Translations under genes and position numbers: made by a program
The notes under the pieces: model-generated
The model's input: the letters and a program-made list of their open reading frames with translations, nothing else
What the model was told of the DNA's origin: nothing
Databases searched by the model: none
Shown: in pieces, positions 43,248 through 55,458 of the stretch
Numbering within the stretch: position 1 is the stretch's first letter
How the letters are laid out: every line of letters starts with the position of its first letter
Assembly: GCF_900618535.1 (NCBI RefSeq)
Contig: NZ_UYJA01000004.1
Location: forward strand, 248,001-312,000
Length of the DNA: 64,000 bases
Reading direction: 5' to 3'
Origin: Pseudomonas bubulae
Lineage (GTDB): Bacteria; Pseudomonadota; Gammaproteobacteria; Pseudomonadales; Pseudomonadaceae

Positions 43248-44585
43248 TTACAGGTTGTAACCACGCTCGTTGTGCTGAGCCAGGTCGAGGCCCACAGCCT
43301 CTTCCTCTTCTGTCACGCGCAGCCCCATCACGGCATCCAGTACCTTGAGGATGATGAAGGTGACGATCGCGGTGTAGACCACAGTGAAGGCTACGCCCTT
43401 GAACTGGATCCAGACTTGCGCTGCGATGTCGGTCACGGTGCCGAAGCCGCCCAGTGCCGGGGCTGCAAACACGCCGGTGAGGATTGCACCGACGATACCG
43501 CCGATACCGTGCACACCGAACGCATCCAGCGAGTCATCGTAGCCCAGCTTGCGCTTGAGGCTGGTGGCGCAGAAGAAGCAGATCACGCCAGCCGACAAGC
43601 CGATCACCACCGAGCCCATCGGGCCTACGGTGCCGGCAGCCGGGGTGATTGCCACCAGGCCTGCTACCACGCCCGAGGCGATGCCCAGTGCGCTAGGTTT
43701 GCCATGGGTAATCCACTCGGCAAACATCCAGCCCAGGGCTGCGGCTGCGGTGGCGATCTGGGTCACCAGCATGGCCATGCCGGCAGTACCGTTGGCGGCC
43801 GCTGCAGAGCCTGCGTTGAAGCCGAACCAGCCGATCCACAGCATGGCAGCGCCCACCAGGGTGTAACCCAGGTTGTGTGGCGCCATCGGGGTGCTTGGGT
43901 AGCCTTTGCGCTTGCCGAGCACGATGCACGCTACCAGGCCGGCGATACCGGCGTTGATATGCACCACAGTGCCGCCCGCAAAGTCGAGTACGCCCCAGTC
44001 CCACAGCAGGCCGCCGTTGCCGCTCCACACCATGTGCGCAATCGGTGCGTACACCAGGGTGAACCACACGCCCATGAAGATCAGCATGGCGGAGAATTTC
44101 ATGCGCTCTGCAAAGGCACCGACGATCAGCGCCGGGGTGATGATGGCGAAGGTCATCTGGAAGGTGATGAACACGGCTTCCGGGAACAGCGCGGTGGATG
44201 AGGTCAGGCTTTCAGGCGTTACACCCGCCAGGAATGCTTTGCCAAACCCGCCGATAAAGGAATTGAAGTTGGTGACGCCCTGCTCCATGCCCGTGGTGTC
44301 GAACGTGATGCTGTAGCCGTAAATGACCCACAGAATGCTGATCAGACCGGTAATGGCGAAGCACTGCATCATCACGGAAAGAATGTTTTTGGAGCGCACC
44401 ATGCCGCCGTAGAACAGCGCCAGGCCGGGAATGGTCATAAACAGCACCAAGGCTGTAGCAGTCAGCATCCAGGCGGTGTCGCCGGAGTTGAGGACTGGAG
44501 CAGCCACTCCGTCTGCCGCCATGGCCAGGCCAGGCATTACGACGGACAACAGGGCTCCGAGCCCTGCGATTTTACGCAGAGTCAT
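43248..44585 (-). CDS. amtB: Ammonium transporter AmtB
   Basis: The 445-residue Amt protein has an N-terminal signal peptide (MTLRKIAGLGALLSVVMPGLAMA) and about 11 spans. Conserved pore elements include LALFYGGMVRSKN, the region near HMVWSGNGGLLWDWGVLDFAGGTVVHINAG (pore His) and FGVHGIGG (second pore His). It imports ammonium and is blocked by GlnK. glnK lies 33 bases upstream in the same operon. Confidence 0.96.
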   Translation of the reverse strand: MTLRKIAGLGALLSVVMPGLAMAADGVAAPVLNSGDTAWMLTATALVLFMTIPGLALFYGGMVRSKNILSVMMQCFAITGLISILWVIYGYSITFDTTGMEQGVTNFNSFIGGFGKAFLAGVTPESLTSSTALFPEAVFITFQMTFAIITPALIVGAFAERMKFSAMLIFMGVWFTLVYAPIAHMVWSGNGGLLWDWGVLDFAGGTVVHINAGIAGLVACIVLGKRKGYPSTPMAPHNLGYTLVGAAMLWIGWFGFNAGSAAAANGTAGMAMLVTQIATAAAALGWMFAEWITHGKPSALGIASGVVAGLVAITPAAGTVGPMGSVVIGLSAGVICFFCATSLKRKLGYDDSLDAFGVHGIGGIVGAILTGVFAAPALGGFGTVTDIAAQVWIQFKGVAFTVVYTAIVTFIILKVLDAVMGLRVTEEEEAVGLDLAQHNERGYNL

Positions 44586-44618
44586 AGTGTTTTCTCCTGG
44601 GGCGTTGGGTTTGGCGGC

Positions 44619-45005
<387 letters not shown>

Positions 45006-45163
45006 TCAAGTCTAAGCGCAGTGTCTGGCTTTGTAACGCATCGTCAGCCTTCTTCAGGCTGTACAACGTGTGTAAATCGCTGGTGACGAAAACACTCCTT
45101 GAACCACCTGCCGCACTGCCTTCGTCACAGCTACTGCATCAGTGCATGAGTCATGTTGGTCTT

Positions 45164-45179
45164 AGCAGAAACCTTGCCA
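45164..45179 (-). promoter_or_regulatory. Sigma-54 promoter of glnK-amtB
   Basis: Read on the minus strand the site is TGGCAAGGTTTCTGCT, two mismatches to TGGCACGNNNNTTGCW, with the exact GG-N10-GC spacing. Transcription would begin near 45152, giving a leader of about 195 bases to glnK. Confidence 0.75.
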
Positions 45180-45254
45180 TGTCTGGAAAAATCAATAATT
45201 ACAGCGATTTAGAGGAAGTTGATGGCTTTTTGCCTGATTTCTCGGGGTATTTGT

Positions 45255-45289
45255 GCTCGAAGATGGTGCGAAGCTTGCGGGGGTGGTGC
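45255..45289. promoter_or_regulatory. Candidate NtrC-binding sites
   Basis: GCTC-N7-GTGC at 45255-45269 differs by one base from the NtrC consensus GCAC-N7-GTGC. A second GTGC half-site with a weak left half ends at 45289, exactly 20 bases further. They lie about 100-135 bases upstream of the expected glnK start, the usual place for NtrC. Confidence 0.55.
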
Positions 45290-45373
45290 GCGAAAAATGT
45301 GCAGAAAGCCCCCGCCAATGGGGGCCTACACCCCGTGATACACTCGTCACCATCAGTTTTAAGGACCTTATCC

Positions 45374-45634
45374 ATGCTCGCGCCCAAAGATTTTCTCGAC
45401 GCCCTTGGCGGCCACGCCTCCCGCTTGTTCAGTGGCGAAACCGCGCTGCCGCGCAATGAAATCGAAAGCCAGTTCAAAGCCTTGCTGCAAAGCGGTTTCA
45501 GCAAGCTTGATCTGGTGAGCCGCGAAGAGTTCGACAGCCAGATGGTGGTTTTGGCGCGCACCCGTGCTCGCCTCGAAAGCCTGGAGGCCAAAGTGGCCGA
45601 AATGGAAGCAAGGCTGTTGCCGCCGAGCGAATAA
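45374..45634 (+). CDS. ubiK: Ubiquinone biosynthesis accessory factor UbiK
   Basis: The 86-residue protein (MLAPKDFLDALGGHASRLFSGETALPRNEIESQFKALLQSGFSKLDLVSREEFDSQMVVLARTRARLESLEAKVAEMEARL) has an amphipathic first half and a C-terminal coiled coil, as in UbiK/YqiC. It helps ubiquinone synthesis with UbiJ. I chose the ATG at 45374, which has AAGGA eight bases upstream; the longer in-frame opening from 45068 is not supported. Confidence 0.93.
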   Translation: MLAPKDFLDALGGHASRLFSGETALPRNEIESQFKALLQSGFSKLDLVSREEFDSQMVVLARTRARLESLEAKVAEMEARLLPPSE

Positions 45635-45680
45635 CGCTCAAAGGCGGTGCATTCGCCTGTATTAACAAGGATGTTTTTAT

Positions 45681-46109
45681 ATGCTGGTGATGAACCCGCT
45701 AGTGCCCGAGATGATCGTCTCGGACCTTTCGCGCAGTCTGCATTTTTACTGTGAAGTGCTCGGTTTCAAGATCGAGTACCAACGGCCCGAGCATCTTTTT
45801 GCGTTTCTGTCATTCCATGGCAGCCAGTTGATGCTGGAACAGGACGACCTCGAAGAGTCTTCCTGGCGGGTCGGCCCGCTGGAGCAGCCGTTCGGCCGGG
45901 GCATGAACCTGTCGATCAAATGCCCGGATGCCGATTGCCTGATCGAGCGCCTGCAAGCCGCTGGCCACACCCTGCGCAAACCCCTGGAAGAACGCTGGTA
46001 CCGCAGCAATGAAGTGCTGTTTGGCGAGTGCAACTTTTTGGTGCTCGACCCCGATGGCTATTTGTTGCGCTTTGCCGAGGATCTGGGGACCCGAGCGCTG
46101 GAGCAGTGA
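45681..46109 (+). CDS. VOC-family (glyoxalase/bleomycin resistance-like) protein
   Basis: The 142-residue vicinal-oxygen-chelate protein starts NPLVPEMIVSDLSRSLHFYCEVLGFKIEYQRPEHLFAFLSFHGSQLMLEQ and ends LVLDPDGYLLRFAEDLGTR. Paired beta-alpha-beta modules are visible. The substrate is unknown. It converges on the higA gene with one base between stops. Confidence 0.85.
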   Translation: MLVMNPLVPEMIVSDLSRSLHFYCEVLGFKIEYQRPEHLFAFLSFHGSQLMLEQDDLEESSWRVGPLEQPFGRGMNLSIKCPDADCLIERLQAAGHTLRKPLEERWYRSNEVLFGECNFLVLDPDGYLLRFAEDLGTRALEQ

Positions 46110-46110
46110 G

Positions 46111-46416
46111 TCAGGCGCAGTGGTGAATGGGTTGCACCTGTTCGCGAATCGCTGCACCGCGGTCGATTTCTGCCGTGCGCAGGTCGTAAGTGGTTTGCAG
46201 GTTAAGCCAGAACTCCGGGGTGGTTGCCAGGCAAATTGACAGGCGCAGTGCCATATCGGCACTGACGCCACGGCGCTGCAGCACGATATCGTTGACCGTC
46301 GGCGCGGACACCCCCAGCGCCCTGGCCAAAGCAGCAGACGAGAGGCTCAGGGGCTCAAGGTATTCTTCCTTGAGAACTTCACCCGGGTGAACCGGGCGCA
46401 TGCCATTTTTGATCAT
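46111..46416 (-). CDS. higA: HigA-type antitoxin (XRE/VapI family)
   Basis: The 101-residue antitoxin begins MRPVHPGEVLKEEYLEPLSLSSAALARALGVSAPTVNDIVLQRRGVSADMALRLSICLATTPEFWLNLQ, the typical HigA helix-turn-helix with the HPGE motif. It follows the toxin gene by seven bases, the toxin-first order usual for higBA. It should bind both HigB and the palindrome before higB. Confidence 0.93.
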   Translation of the reverse strand: MIKNGMRPVHPGEVLKEEYLEPLSLSSAALARALGVSAPTVNDIVLQRRGVSADMALRLSICLATTPEFWLNLQTTYDLRTAEIDRGAAIREQVQPIHHCA

Positions 46417-46423
46417 GATGACC

Positions 46424-46702
46424 TCATTGGTAATCAGCTATTTCTACTGCTTCAGGGCCATTGGCGCCCCAGACGAAGCAGATTCGCCATTGTGCGTTGA
46501 TGCGGATGCTGTGCTGGCCCTTGCGTGTACCGCTGAGAGCCTCGAGCCGGTTGCCAGGTGGTGACGCTAGATCTGTCAGCACGCTTGCAGCGTCCAGCAT
46601 GGTTAATTTTCGTTCAATGACATTGAGAATGTCTGACCATAAGCGCGTCTTGCCATTTCGATACAGACTTTCAGTTCTGTTGCATTTAAAACTTACAATC
46701 AT
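46424..46702 (-). CDS. higB: HigB-type toxin (RelE superfamily)
   Basis: The 92-residue toxin (MIVSFKCNRTESLYRNGKTRLWSDILNVIERKLTMLDAASVLTDLASPPGNRLEALSGTRKGQHSIRINAQWRICFVW...AVEIADYQ) fits HigB ribosome-dependent mRNA interferases. No Shine-Dalgarno is visible before the ATG at 46702, which overlaps the operator palindrome, so translation may be weak or leaderless. Confidence 0.92.
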   Translation of the reverse strand: MIVSFKCNRTESLYRNGKTRLWSDILNVIERKLTMLDAASVLTDLASPPGNRLEALSGTRKGQHSIRINAQWRICFVWGANGPEAVEIADYQ

Positions 46703-46731
46703 GATTAATGAATAACGTTATTGATTAATCA
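46702..46731. promoter_or_regulatory. higBA operator palindrome
   Basis: A 30-base near-perfect palindrome (half TGATTAATGAATAAC, one mismatched pair at 46710/46723) starts at the first base of the higB start codon. It is the likely HigA binding site for autoregulation. Confidence 0.8.
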
Positions 46732-46877
46732 TAGGGTCTTATAATTTTTTCGCCACCGCACTTTGGCAGTTCGTTGGCCGTGCTCCCATACCCGTTAACA
46801 TCCCGTATCCATTCCATGCCTGCCCCTGGCTTGAGATTCGCGCACCATGGTTTTTTTGCGAACTCAAGGAATGAGTC

Positions 46878-48283
46878 ATGGCTCTGGCGATTGTTTACAG
46901 CCGCGCCCAGGTGGGCGTCGAGGCGCCTGCCGTTACGGTGGAAGCGCATCTGGCCAATGGGTTGCCAGCGTTGACGCTGGTCGGTTTGCCCGAAACAGCG
47001 GTCAAGGAAAGTAAAGACCGGGTACGCAGCGCAATCATCAACTCCACCCTGGATTTCCCGGCCCGGCGTATCACCCTCAACCTCGCGCCCGCCGACCTGC
47101 CCAAGGACGGCGGGCGTTTTGATGTGGCCATTGCCCTGGGCATTTTGGCGGCCAGCGGGCAACTGCCGGCTGTGGCGCTGGAGCAGGTGGAGTGTTTGGG
47201 CGAACTGGCGCTATCGGGCGCAATCAGGCCAGTGCAGGGCATATTGCCTGCCGCCCTGGCAGCAAGGGCCGCAGGCCGGGCGCTGGTGGTACCGCAGGCC
47301 AATGCCGAAGAAGCCTGCCTGGCCTGCGGGCTGACAGTAATTGCGGCCGAGCACTTGTTGCAGTTGGTGGCCCATTTCGCAGGTCGGGAGGTGATAGAGC
47401 CCTATATCCCCAGCGGCTTGCTGCATATCAGCAAACCCTACCCCGACCTGAGCGATGTCCAAGGGCAGCTTTCGGCCAAACGGGCATTGCTGGTCGCTGC
47501 TGCTGGCAGTCACAACCTGCTGTTTACCGGGCCGCCGGGCACGGGTAAAACCTTGCTGGCCAGCCGCCTGCCCGGCTTGTTACCACCGCTCAATGAGCAA
47601 GAGGCGCTGGAAGTGGCCGCCATTCAGTCAGTGGCCAGCCAGGTGCCATTGAACTGCTGGCCACAGCGACCGTTTCGCCAACCTCATCATTCGGCCTCGG
47701 GGCCGGCGCTGGTGGGCGGCGGCTCCAAACCGCGGCCCGGGGAAATAACCCTGGCCCATCACGGCGTATTGTTTCTGGATGAGCTTGTTTTCCGGCGCGC
47801 TTCCAACTGGTTGCGGCGATGAATCCCTGCCCCTGTGGATATCTTGGCGAACCCACTGGCCGCTGCCGCTGTACACCGGAGCAAATCCAGCGCTATCGCA
47901 ACAAACTTTCCGGCCCGTTGCTCGATCGCATCGACCTGCACCTGACCGTAGCCCGCGAGACCACCACTCTCAACCCGCCGCTTGCCTCAGGTGACACCAC
48001 GGCCAACGCCGCCGGGCTTGTGGCTGCGGCGCGTGAGCGCCAACTGCAACGTCAGGGCTGCGCCAATGCCTTTCTCGATCTGCCGGGCGTGCGAACCCAA
48101 TGCCGCTTGAGCGATATGGATAACAGCTGGCTGGAGGCGGCTTGCGAGCGCATGACCTTGTCACTGCGAGCGGCGCACCGACTGCTGAAAGTGGCAAGGA
48201 CCCTGGCGGACCTGGAGCAGGTACACAATATAGAGCGCAAGCATCTCGCAGAGGCGTTGCAATATCGGCCATTCAGTGGCTGA
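46878..48283 (+). pseudogene. comM: YifB/ComM-like Mg-chelatase ATPase, frameshifted by internal deletion
   Basis: The first frame (46878-47822) covers the Lon-like N-domain, Walker A GPPGTGKT and Walker B GVLFLDEL (residue 303), then shifts and stops 11 codons later. The next frame carries the rest from FPARFQLVAAMNPCPCGYLGEPTGRCRCTPEQIQRYRNKLSGPLLDRIDLHL to the end (48283). Between DEL and FPARF about 30 residues of the family (usually PEFDRKVLEVLREPLESG...) are missing. The total is about 88 bases short of a usual 497-residue YifB, and 88 is not a multiple of three. ComM is a branch-migration helicase in natural transformation; this copy should be inactive. Confidence 0.85.
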
Positions 48284-48292
48284 TTATGGCGG

Positions 48293-49213
48293 TCAGTGCA
48301 ACTGCTCAACGGTTGGCAACACCATGGCGGCGACTTCCTGCTGCAAAAAGTCGCTGAGCCGACGCAAACGCTCGCCCCCGGGACGGGTCTTGGGCCAAAC
48401 CAGATAGTAATTATCGCCGCTGGCCACGGCAGCAGGGAACGGCAGGCTCAGGCGCCCCTGGGCAACGTCTTCGGCCACCATCAACAAATCCCCCATGGAA
48501 ATGCCGTAGCCCCGGGCGGCGGCAATCATGCCCAGCTCCAGGGTGTCGAAAACTTGCCCGCCCTTGAGTGACACTTGCCCGCCCAGGCCCATGCAGTCGA
48601 GCCAACGCCGCCAGTCGCGTCGGTCAGGCGTAGGGTGCAGCAGCTCAGTGCTCGCCAGGCGTGTGACGTCCCATGGCGCGTCGCCCTGAATGGCGGGCGC
48701 ACCGACCGGGATCAGCATCTCCGGGAACAGCAGCGTGGCCTCCCAGTCAGGCGGAAAGTGGCCGTTGCTCAACAGCACTGCACAGTCGAATGGCTCGTGA
48801 TTGAAATCCACGTGGTCAATGTCCATCCAGGCACTGGTCAGTTGCACCTCATTGCCGCTCTGCAAGTGGCGAAAGCGGCTCAGGCGGGCCAATAACCAGC
48901 GCATGGTCAGGGTCGAGGGGGCTTTCATGCGCAAGATGTCATCTTCGGCGCGCAAGGTAGTACAGGCGCGTTCCAGGGCGGCAAAGCCTTCGCGCACTCC
49001 CGGCAGCAGCAAGCGCGCGGCTTCGGTGAGTTGCAGGCTGCGCCCGCTGCGCTGAAATAACCGGCAGGCGAAATGCGCTTCCAGGGTTTTGATATGGCGA
49101 CTGACAGCGCTCTGGGTAATGGACAGCTCTTCGCCCGCCCGGGTGAATGAACTATGGCGAGCTGCAGCCTCAAAGGCGCGCAAGGCGTAAAGCGGAGGAA
49201 GGCTACGAGCCAT
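48293..49213 (-). CDS. LysR-family transcriptional regulator (GcvA-like)
   Basis: The 306-residue regulator (MARSLPPLYALRAFEAAARHSSFTRAGEELSITQSAVSRHIKTLEAHFACRLFQRSGRSLQLT) has the GcvA-type DNA-binding domain and a LysR effector domain. It is divergent from the MATE transporter gene with a 152-base gap and may control it. The effector is unknown. Confidence 0.88.
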   Translation of the reverse strand: MARSLPPLYALRAFEAAARHSSFTRAGEELSITQSAVSRHIKTLEAHFACRLFQRSGRSLQLTEAARLLLPGVREGFAALERACTTLRAEDDILRMKAPSTLTMRWLLARLSRFRHLQSGNEVQLTSAWMDIDHVDFNHEPFDCAVLLSNGHFPPDWEATLLFPEMLIPVGAPAIQGDAPWDVTRLASTELLHPTPDRRDWRRWLDCMGLGGQVSLKGGQVFDTLELGMIAAARGYGISMGDLLMVAEDVAQGRLSLPFPAAVASGDNYYLVWPKTRPGGERLRRLSDFLQQEVAAMVLPTVEQLH

Positions 49214-49365
49214 TACTCATATTCCTATAGCTCAAAAGGTGATGGCACAGAAGGCAAGATCAACCATGAGTTTAAATCATGCCAGTGATCGTTTTTATCC
49301 CTTTGCTTAAAACACTCAACGCGCCGAGAATCAAGCCTTTCAACGCACCTATAGAAATTTCTACA

Positions 49366-50763
49366 ATGACCAAACAGCATCCTGCACGTATCGAACTCTC
49401 GGCCATTATGAGGTTGGCCGGGCCGCTGATCGCTTCGCAGCTGGCTCACATGCTGATGGTACTCACCGATACCCTGATGATGGCGCGCTTGAGCCCGGAG
49501 GCTCTGGCTGGCGGGAGCCTGGGAGCGGCCAGCTACTCGTTCGTGTCGATTTTCTGCATTGGCGTCATCGCTGCCGTGGGCACGCTGGTGTCGATTCGCC
49601 AAGGTGCAGGGGATATCGAAGGGGCGACCCGCCTGACTCAGGCCGGGTTGTGGCTCGCCTGGGCACTGGCGTTGGGCGGCGCGGTAATGCTGTGGAATAT
49701 CAAACCGCTGTTGTTGCTGTTTGGCCAGACGCCCACCAACGTTGAGGCGGCTGGCCAGTTTCTGCTGCTGCTACCGTTTGCCCTGCCCGGCTATATGACT
49801 TTTATGGCCCTGCGCGGCTTTACCAGTGCAATGGGCCGGGCCACACCGGTGATGGTGATCAGCCTGATCGGTACCGTGGCCAACTTTGTGCTCAATTACG
49901 CGCTGATTACCGGCATGTTCGGCCTGCCAAAACTGGGCTTGATGGGTATCGGCCTGGTCACGGCGATTGTGGCGACCTGCATGGCGCTGGGGTTGGCCTG
50001 GCATATCCATCGGCATCCGGCCTACAACGCGTACCCGATCAGCAAGGGCCTGTCGCGGATCAATCTGACTTATCTGCGGGAACTGTGGCGGCTCGGCCTG
50101 CCGATTGGCGGGACCTATGCCGTGGAAGTCGGTTTGTTTGCCTTCGCAGCACTGTGCATGGGCACCATGGGCAGTACACAGCTGGCAGCGCACCAGATCG
50201 CACTGCAAATCGTATCGGTGGCATTTATGGTACCTGCAGGCATGTCGTATGCGATCACCATGCGTATTGGCCAGCACTATGGTGGTGGTGACTTGCAGCG
50301 GGCGCGGCTGGCAGGACGGGTCGGTATCGGTTTTGGTGCATGTGTGATGCTCGGGTTTTCCGTGGTGTTCTGGTTTTGGCCAAGGGATCTGGTGGGGTTG
50401 TTCCTCGATTACAATGACCCTGCATTCCGTCCGGTATTTGAGCTGGCCGTCAGCCTGCTGGCGGTAGCGGCATGGTTTGAGCTGTTTGATGGCGCACAAA
50501 CCATCGCCATGGGCGCGATTCGCGGGCTCAAGGATGCCAAGACCACCTTTCTGGTGGGGCTGTTCTGCTATTGGGTGATTGGCGCGCCAATGGCCTGGAT
50601 GCTGGCCTTTACCTTCGGTTGGGGCCCGGCAGGTGTCTGGTGGGGGCTGGCGACGGGCCTGGCCTGTGCAGCGATCAGCTTGACCCTGGCGTTCGAGTGG
50701 AAGGTACGGCGCATGATCAAGCTGGAGCGCAAGGCGGCCAAAGTGGCGGGCGTAGCTGTGTAG
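49366..50763 (+). CDS. MATE-family multidrug efflux transporter (NorM-like)
   Basis: The 465-residue transporter has 12 spans in two halves, with the typical first segment LAGPLIASQLAHMLMVLTDTLMMARLSPEALAGGSLG. It exports cationic drugs using Na+ or H+. I chose the ATG at 49366 (MTKQHPARIEL), where homology-like sequence begins; the in-frame ATG at 49279 adds 29 residues that look like leader DNA. Divergent from a LysR gene. Confidence 0.9.
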   Translation: MTKQHPARIELSAIMRLAGPLIASQLAHMLMVLTDTLMMARLSPEALAGGSLGAASYSFVSIFCIGVIAAVGTLVSIRQGAGDIEGATRLTQAGLWLAWALALGGAVMLWNIKPLLLLFGQTPTNVEAAGQFLLLLPFALPGYMTFMALRGFTSAMGRATPVMVISLIGTVANFVLNYALITGMFGLPKLGLMGIGLVTAIVATCMALGLAWHIHRHPAYNAYPISKGLSRINLTYLRELWRLGLPIGGTYAVEVGLFAFAALCMGTMGSTQLAAHQIALQIVSVAFMVPAGMSYAITMRIGQHYGGGDLQRARLAGRVGIGFGACVMLGFSVVFWFWPRDLVGLFLDYNDPAFRPVFELAVSLLAVAAWFELFDGAQTIAMGAIRGLKDAKTTFLVGLFCYWVIGAPMAWMLAFTFGWGPAGVWWGLATGLACAAISLTLAFEWKVRRMIKLERKAAKVAGVAV

Positions 50764-50790
50764 CAGCTGCCGAAGGAACGAGGCTGCTAC
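50760..50790. repeat. Short GTAGCAGCTGCC-family repeat
   Basis: GTAGCAGCTGCCGAAGGAAC followed by GAGGCTGCTAC, a shortened copy with inverted ends (GTAGCAGC/GCTGCTAC), begins inside the MATE stop codon and lies in the convergent gap with the EAL gene. Confidence 0.8.
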
Positions 50791-50808
50791 GGAAGTTTTT
50801 CTTAAGCC

Positions 50809-52476
50809 CTAGAGCGCAATTGGCACCTGCTGCCCGGCCCCAAACGTCAAATACTCCACCAGTTCGGCCAGCGGCAGCGGCTTGCTGATGAAGTAGCCCT
50901 GCACCTGATCGCAGCCAAAATCACGCAAAAGAGCAAGCTGTTCGGGAGTTTCGACGCCTTCGGCAACCACTTCCAGTTTCAGGTTGTGGGCCAGGTTGAT
51001 CATGGCGTGGACCAGTTTGCGGTTCTCTTCGCGGCTTTCCATGCCGCCCACAAAGCTCTTGTCGATCTTGAGCAGCGTAATCGGCAGGCTATTGAGGTGC
51101 ACAAACGATGAAAAACCCGTACCGAAATCATCCAGCGAAAAACGCACACCCAGTCGGCCCAGGGCATCCATGGTCTGTTTGACCAGATCACTGCGCCGCA
51201 TCACGGCCGTTTCGGTCAGCTCGAACTCCAGCCACTGTGCTTCTACGCCGCGTTCGCTGATCAGGCGGCTGAGGGTCGAAAGCAACTGGCTGTCCTGAAA
51301 CTGGCGAAACGACAGGTTGACCGCCATGTGCAGCGGCTCAAGCCCGCGTTCGCGCAACGCCTGCATATCCCGCAGGGCACGGGAGATAACCCAGTACCCC
51401 AGCGGTACAATCAGCCCGCTTTGCTCGGCCAAAGGCACGAACTCACTCGGAGCCAACAGGCCACGCTCGGCATGGCGCCAGCGCACCAGCGCTTCCAGCC
51501 CGACGATCTGCCCCGTGCCAAGATCCAGGCGCGGCTGGTAATGCAGTTCCAGTTCGTCACGGCGCAACGCCCGGCGCAACTCGCTTTCGAGGTCGGCCAG
51601 GCTGCGGGCATTGCGATTGATACGCTCGTTGAATACGTGGAAGGTACAACCCTGGGTGCTTTTGGCCTGTTGCATGGCAATGTGCGCGTGCCACATCAAC
51701 GGGTCGGCCCCGGCGCTGGCGCGGGCATGGGCAATACCCAGGCTGCAGCCGATCAACAGGCTTTCGCCGTCGACCCAGTAGGGCTCGGCCATCACCTCGG
51801 TAATGCGCTCGGCCATCCATTCGGCACGCTCGGGCGCGCGATGGGTATTGATCAACAGGGCGAATTCATCACTGCCAAGACGGGCCAGCTGGTCACCCGC
51901 TTCAAGCTGGCTTTTGAGGCGCGCCACTACTTGCAGGATCACGCGGTCGCCAGCCTGATGGCCCAATGCATCGTTGGCGTGACGAAAGTTGTCCAGGTCC
52001 AGATGGCCCAAGGCAATGCCACGGCCGTCACTTTCGGCCAGACGCACGGCCAGCAGGGTCTGGAAGCCTTGCCTGTTGGCAATGCCGGTCAGTGGATCCT
52101 CTTCGGCGAGGCGCTGCAAGGTGTGTTCCAGCAGGCCGCGTTCACGCACATGGCGCAGACAGCGGCGCAGTACATCGCCCGTCAGGCTGGCGCCGACCAG
52201 CCAGTCGCTGACGCCCGCTGGAGCGCTATCAGGCTCGCTGTCGAGCAGCAAAACCGTGGGCAGGCGGCAGCGGCCCGCTGGGGGCTGCAGGGCCGGGGTC
52301 GTCAGGAGCAGCGCATTGCGATCGTTTTCGAACAGATGGCTGACAGACTCCCAGCTCGGCGCGCATATCAGGACGGCCGCACTTCCCATTGGCGCCAGAC
52401 ACTCGCGCAACAACGCTGCCCAAGATGGCTCTTCGGCCAATAGCAGCAAACGCAAGGGTTCGACAGGCGTAGACAA
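50809..52476 (-). CDS. GGDEF/EAL protein, probable c-di-GMP phosphodiesterase
   Basis: The 555-residue protein has an N-terminal receiver-like region (1-115) lacking a clear phosphorylation pattern. A degenerate GGDEF domain follows (motif GSDEF at 201-205), then an EAL domain with EALVRW (328-333), the SLDDFGTGFSSF loop and the KIDKSFV lysine. The intact EAL and altered GGDEF suggest c-di-GMP breakdown, as for its likely P. aeruginosa counterpart PA5295 (ProE). Divergent from rep. Confidence 0.9.
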   Translation of the reverse strand: MSTPVEPLRLLLLAEEPSWAALLRECLAPMGSAAVLICAPSWESVSHLFENDRNALLLTTPALQPPAGRCRLPTVLLLDSEPDSAPAGVSDWLVGASLTGDVLRRCLRHVRERGLLEHTLQRLAEEDPLTGIANRQGFQTLLAVRLAESDGRGIALGHLDLDNFRHANDALGHQAGDRVILQVVARLKSQLEAGDQLARLGSDEFALLINTHRAPERAEWMAERITEVMAEPYWVDGESLLIGCSLGIAHARASAGADPLMWHAHIAMQQAKSTQGCTFHVFNERINRNARSLADLESELRRALRRDELELHYQPRLDLGTGQIVGLEALVRWRHAERGLLAPSEFVPLAEQSGLIVPLGYWVISRALRDMQALRERGLEPLHMAVNLSFRQFQDSQLLSTLSRLISERGVEAQWLEFELTETAVMRRSDLVKQTMDALGRLGVRFSLDDFGTGFSSFVHLNSLPITLLKIDKSFVGGMESREENRKLVHAMINLAHNLKLEVVAEGVETPEQLALLRDFGCDQVQGYFISKPLPLAELVEYLTFGAGQQVPIAL

Positions 52477-52737
52477 GCTAGCTCCCTAGACTCTGCAAAA
52501 ATTCGGGCAGTGGGCATTATGACGTGCCGGCAACCAATGGCAATGACACTGGTTATCAAATACTTATTTGCTGCATTAACCCTACGGTAGCTGGAAATAC
52601 TCTTTACATCCTGTGCGAAAGTAACAAAAGCAGTAAATTTAAAGGATGTGGCATGTCACACCGTCGCACAGAGGCAGCAATATTTGCTCAGCCTGTTAAA
52701 ATGCCCGCCCTTTTTACAAACGACCCCTGATCTCGTC

Positions 52738-55376
<2,639 letters not shown>

Positions 55377-55388
55377 CCCTTTCAGTCC

Positions 55389-55448
55389 GTAGCAGCTGCC
55401 GAGGCACGAAGGCTGAGCCGCCGAACGCAGCCTGGCGGCAGCTGCTAC
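55389..55448. repeat. GTAGCAGCTGCC-family inverted repeat
   Basis: GTAGCAGCTGCCGAGGCACG faces GGCGGCAGCTGCTAC, a compact 60-base copy in the convergent gap between xpt and the acetyl-CoA hydrolase-like gene. Confidence 0.88.
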
Positions 55449-55458
55449 GAAAGGCGCG

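Noticed and set aside
45068..45373. 102-codon N-terminal extension of ubiK
   Set aside because: The extension crosses the glnK sigma-54 promoter and NtrC sites, and UbiK proteins begin at MLAPKDF with a good ribosome site.
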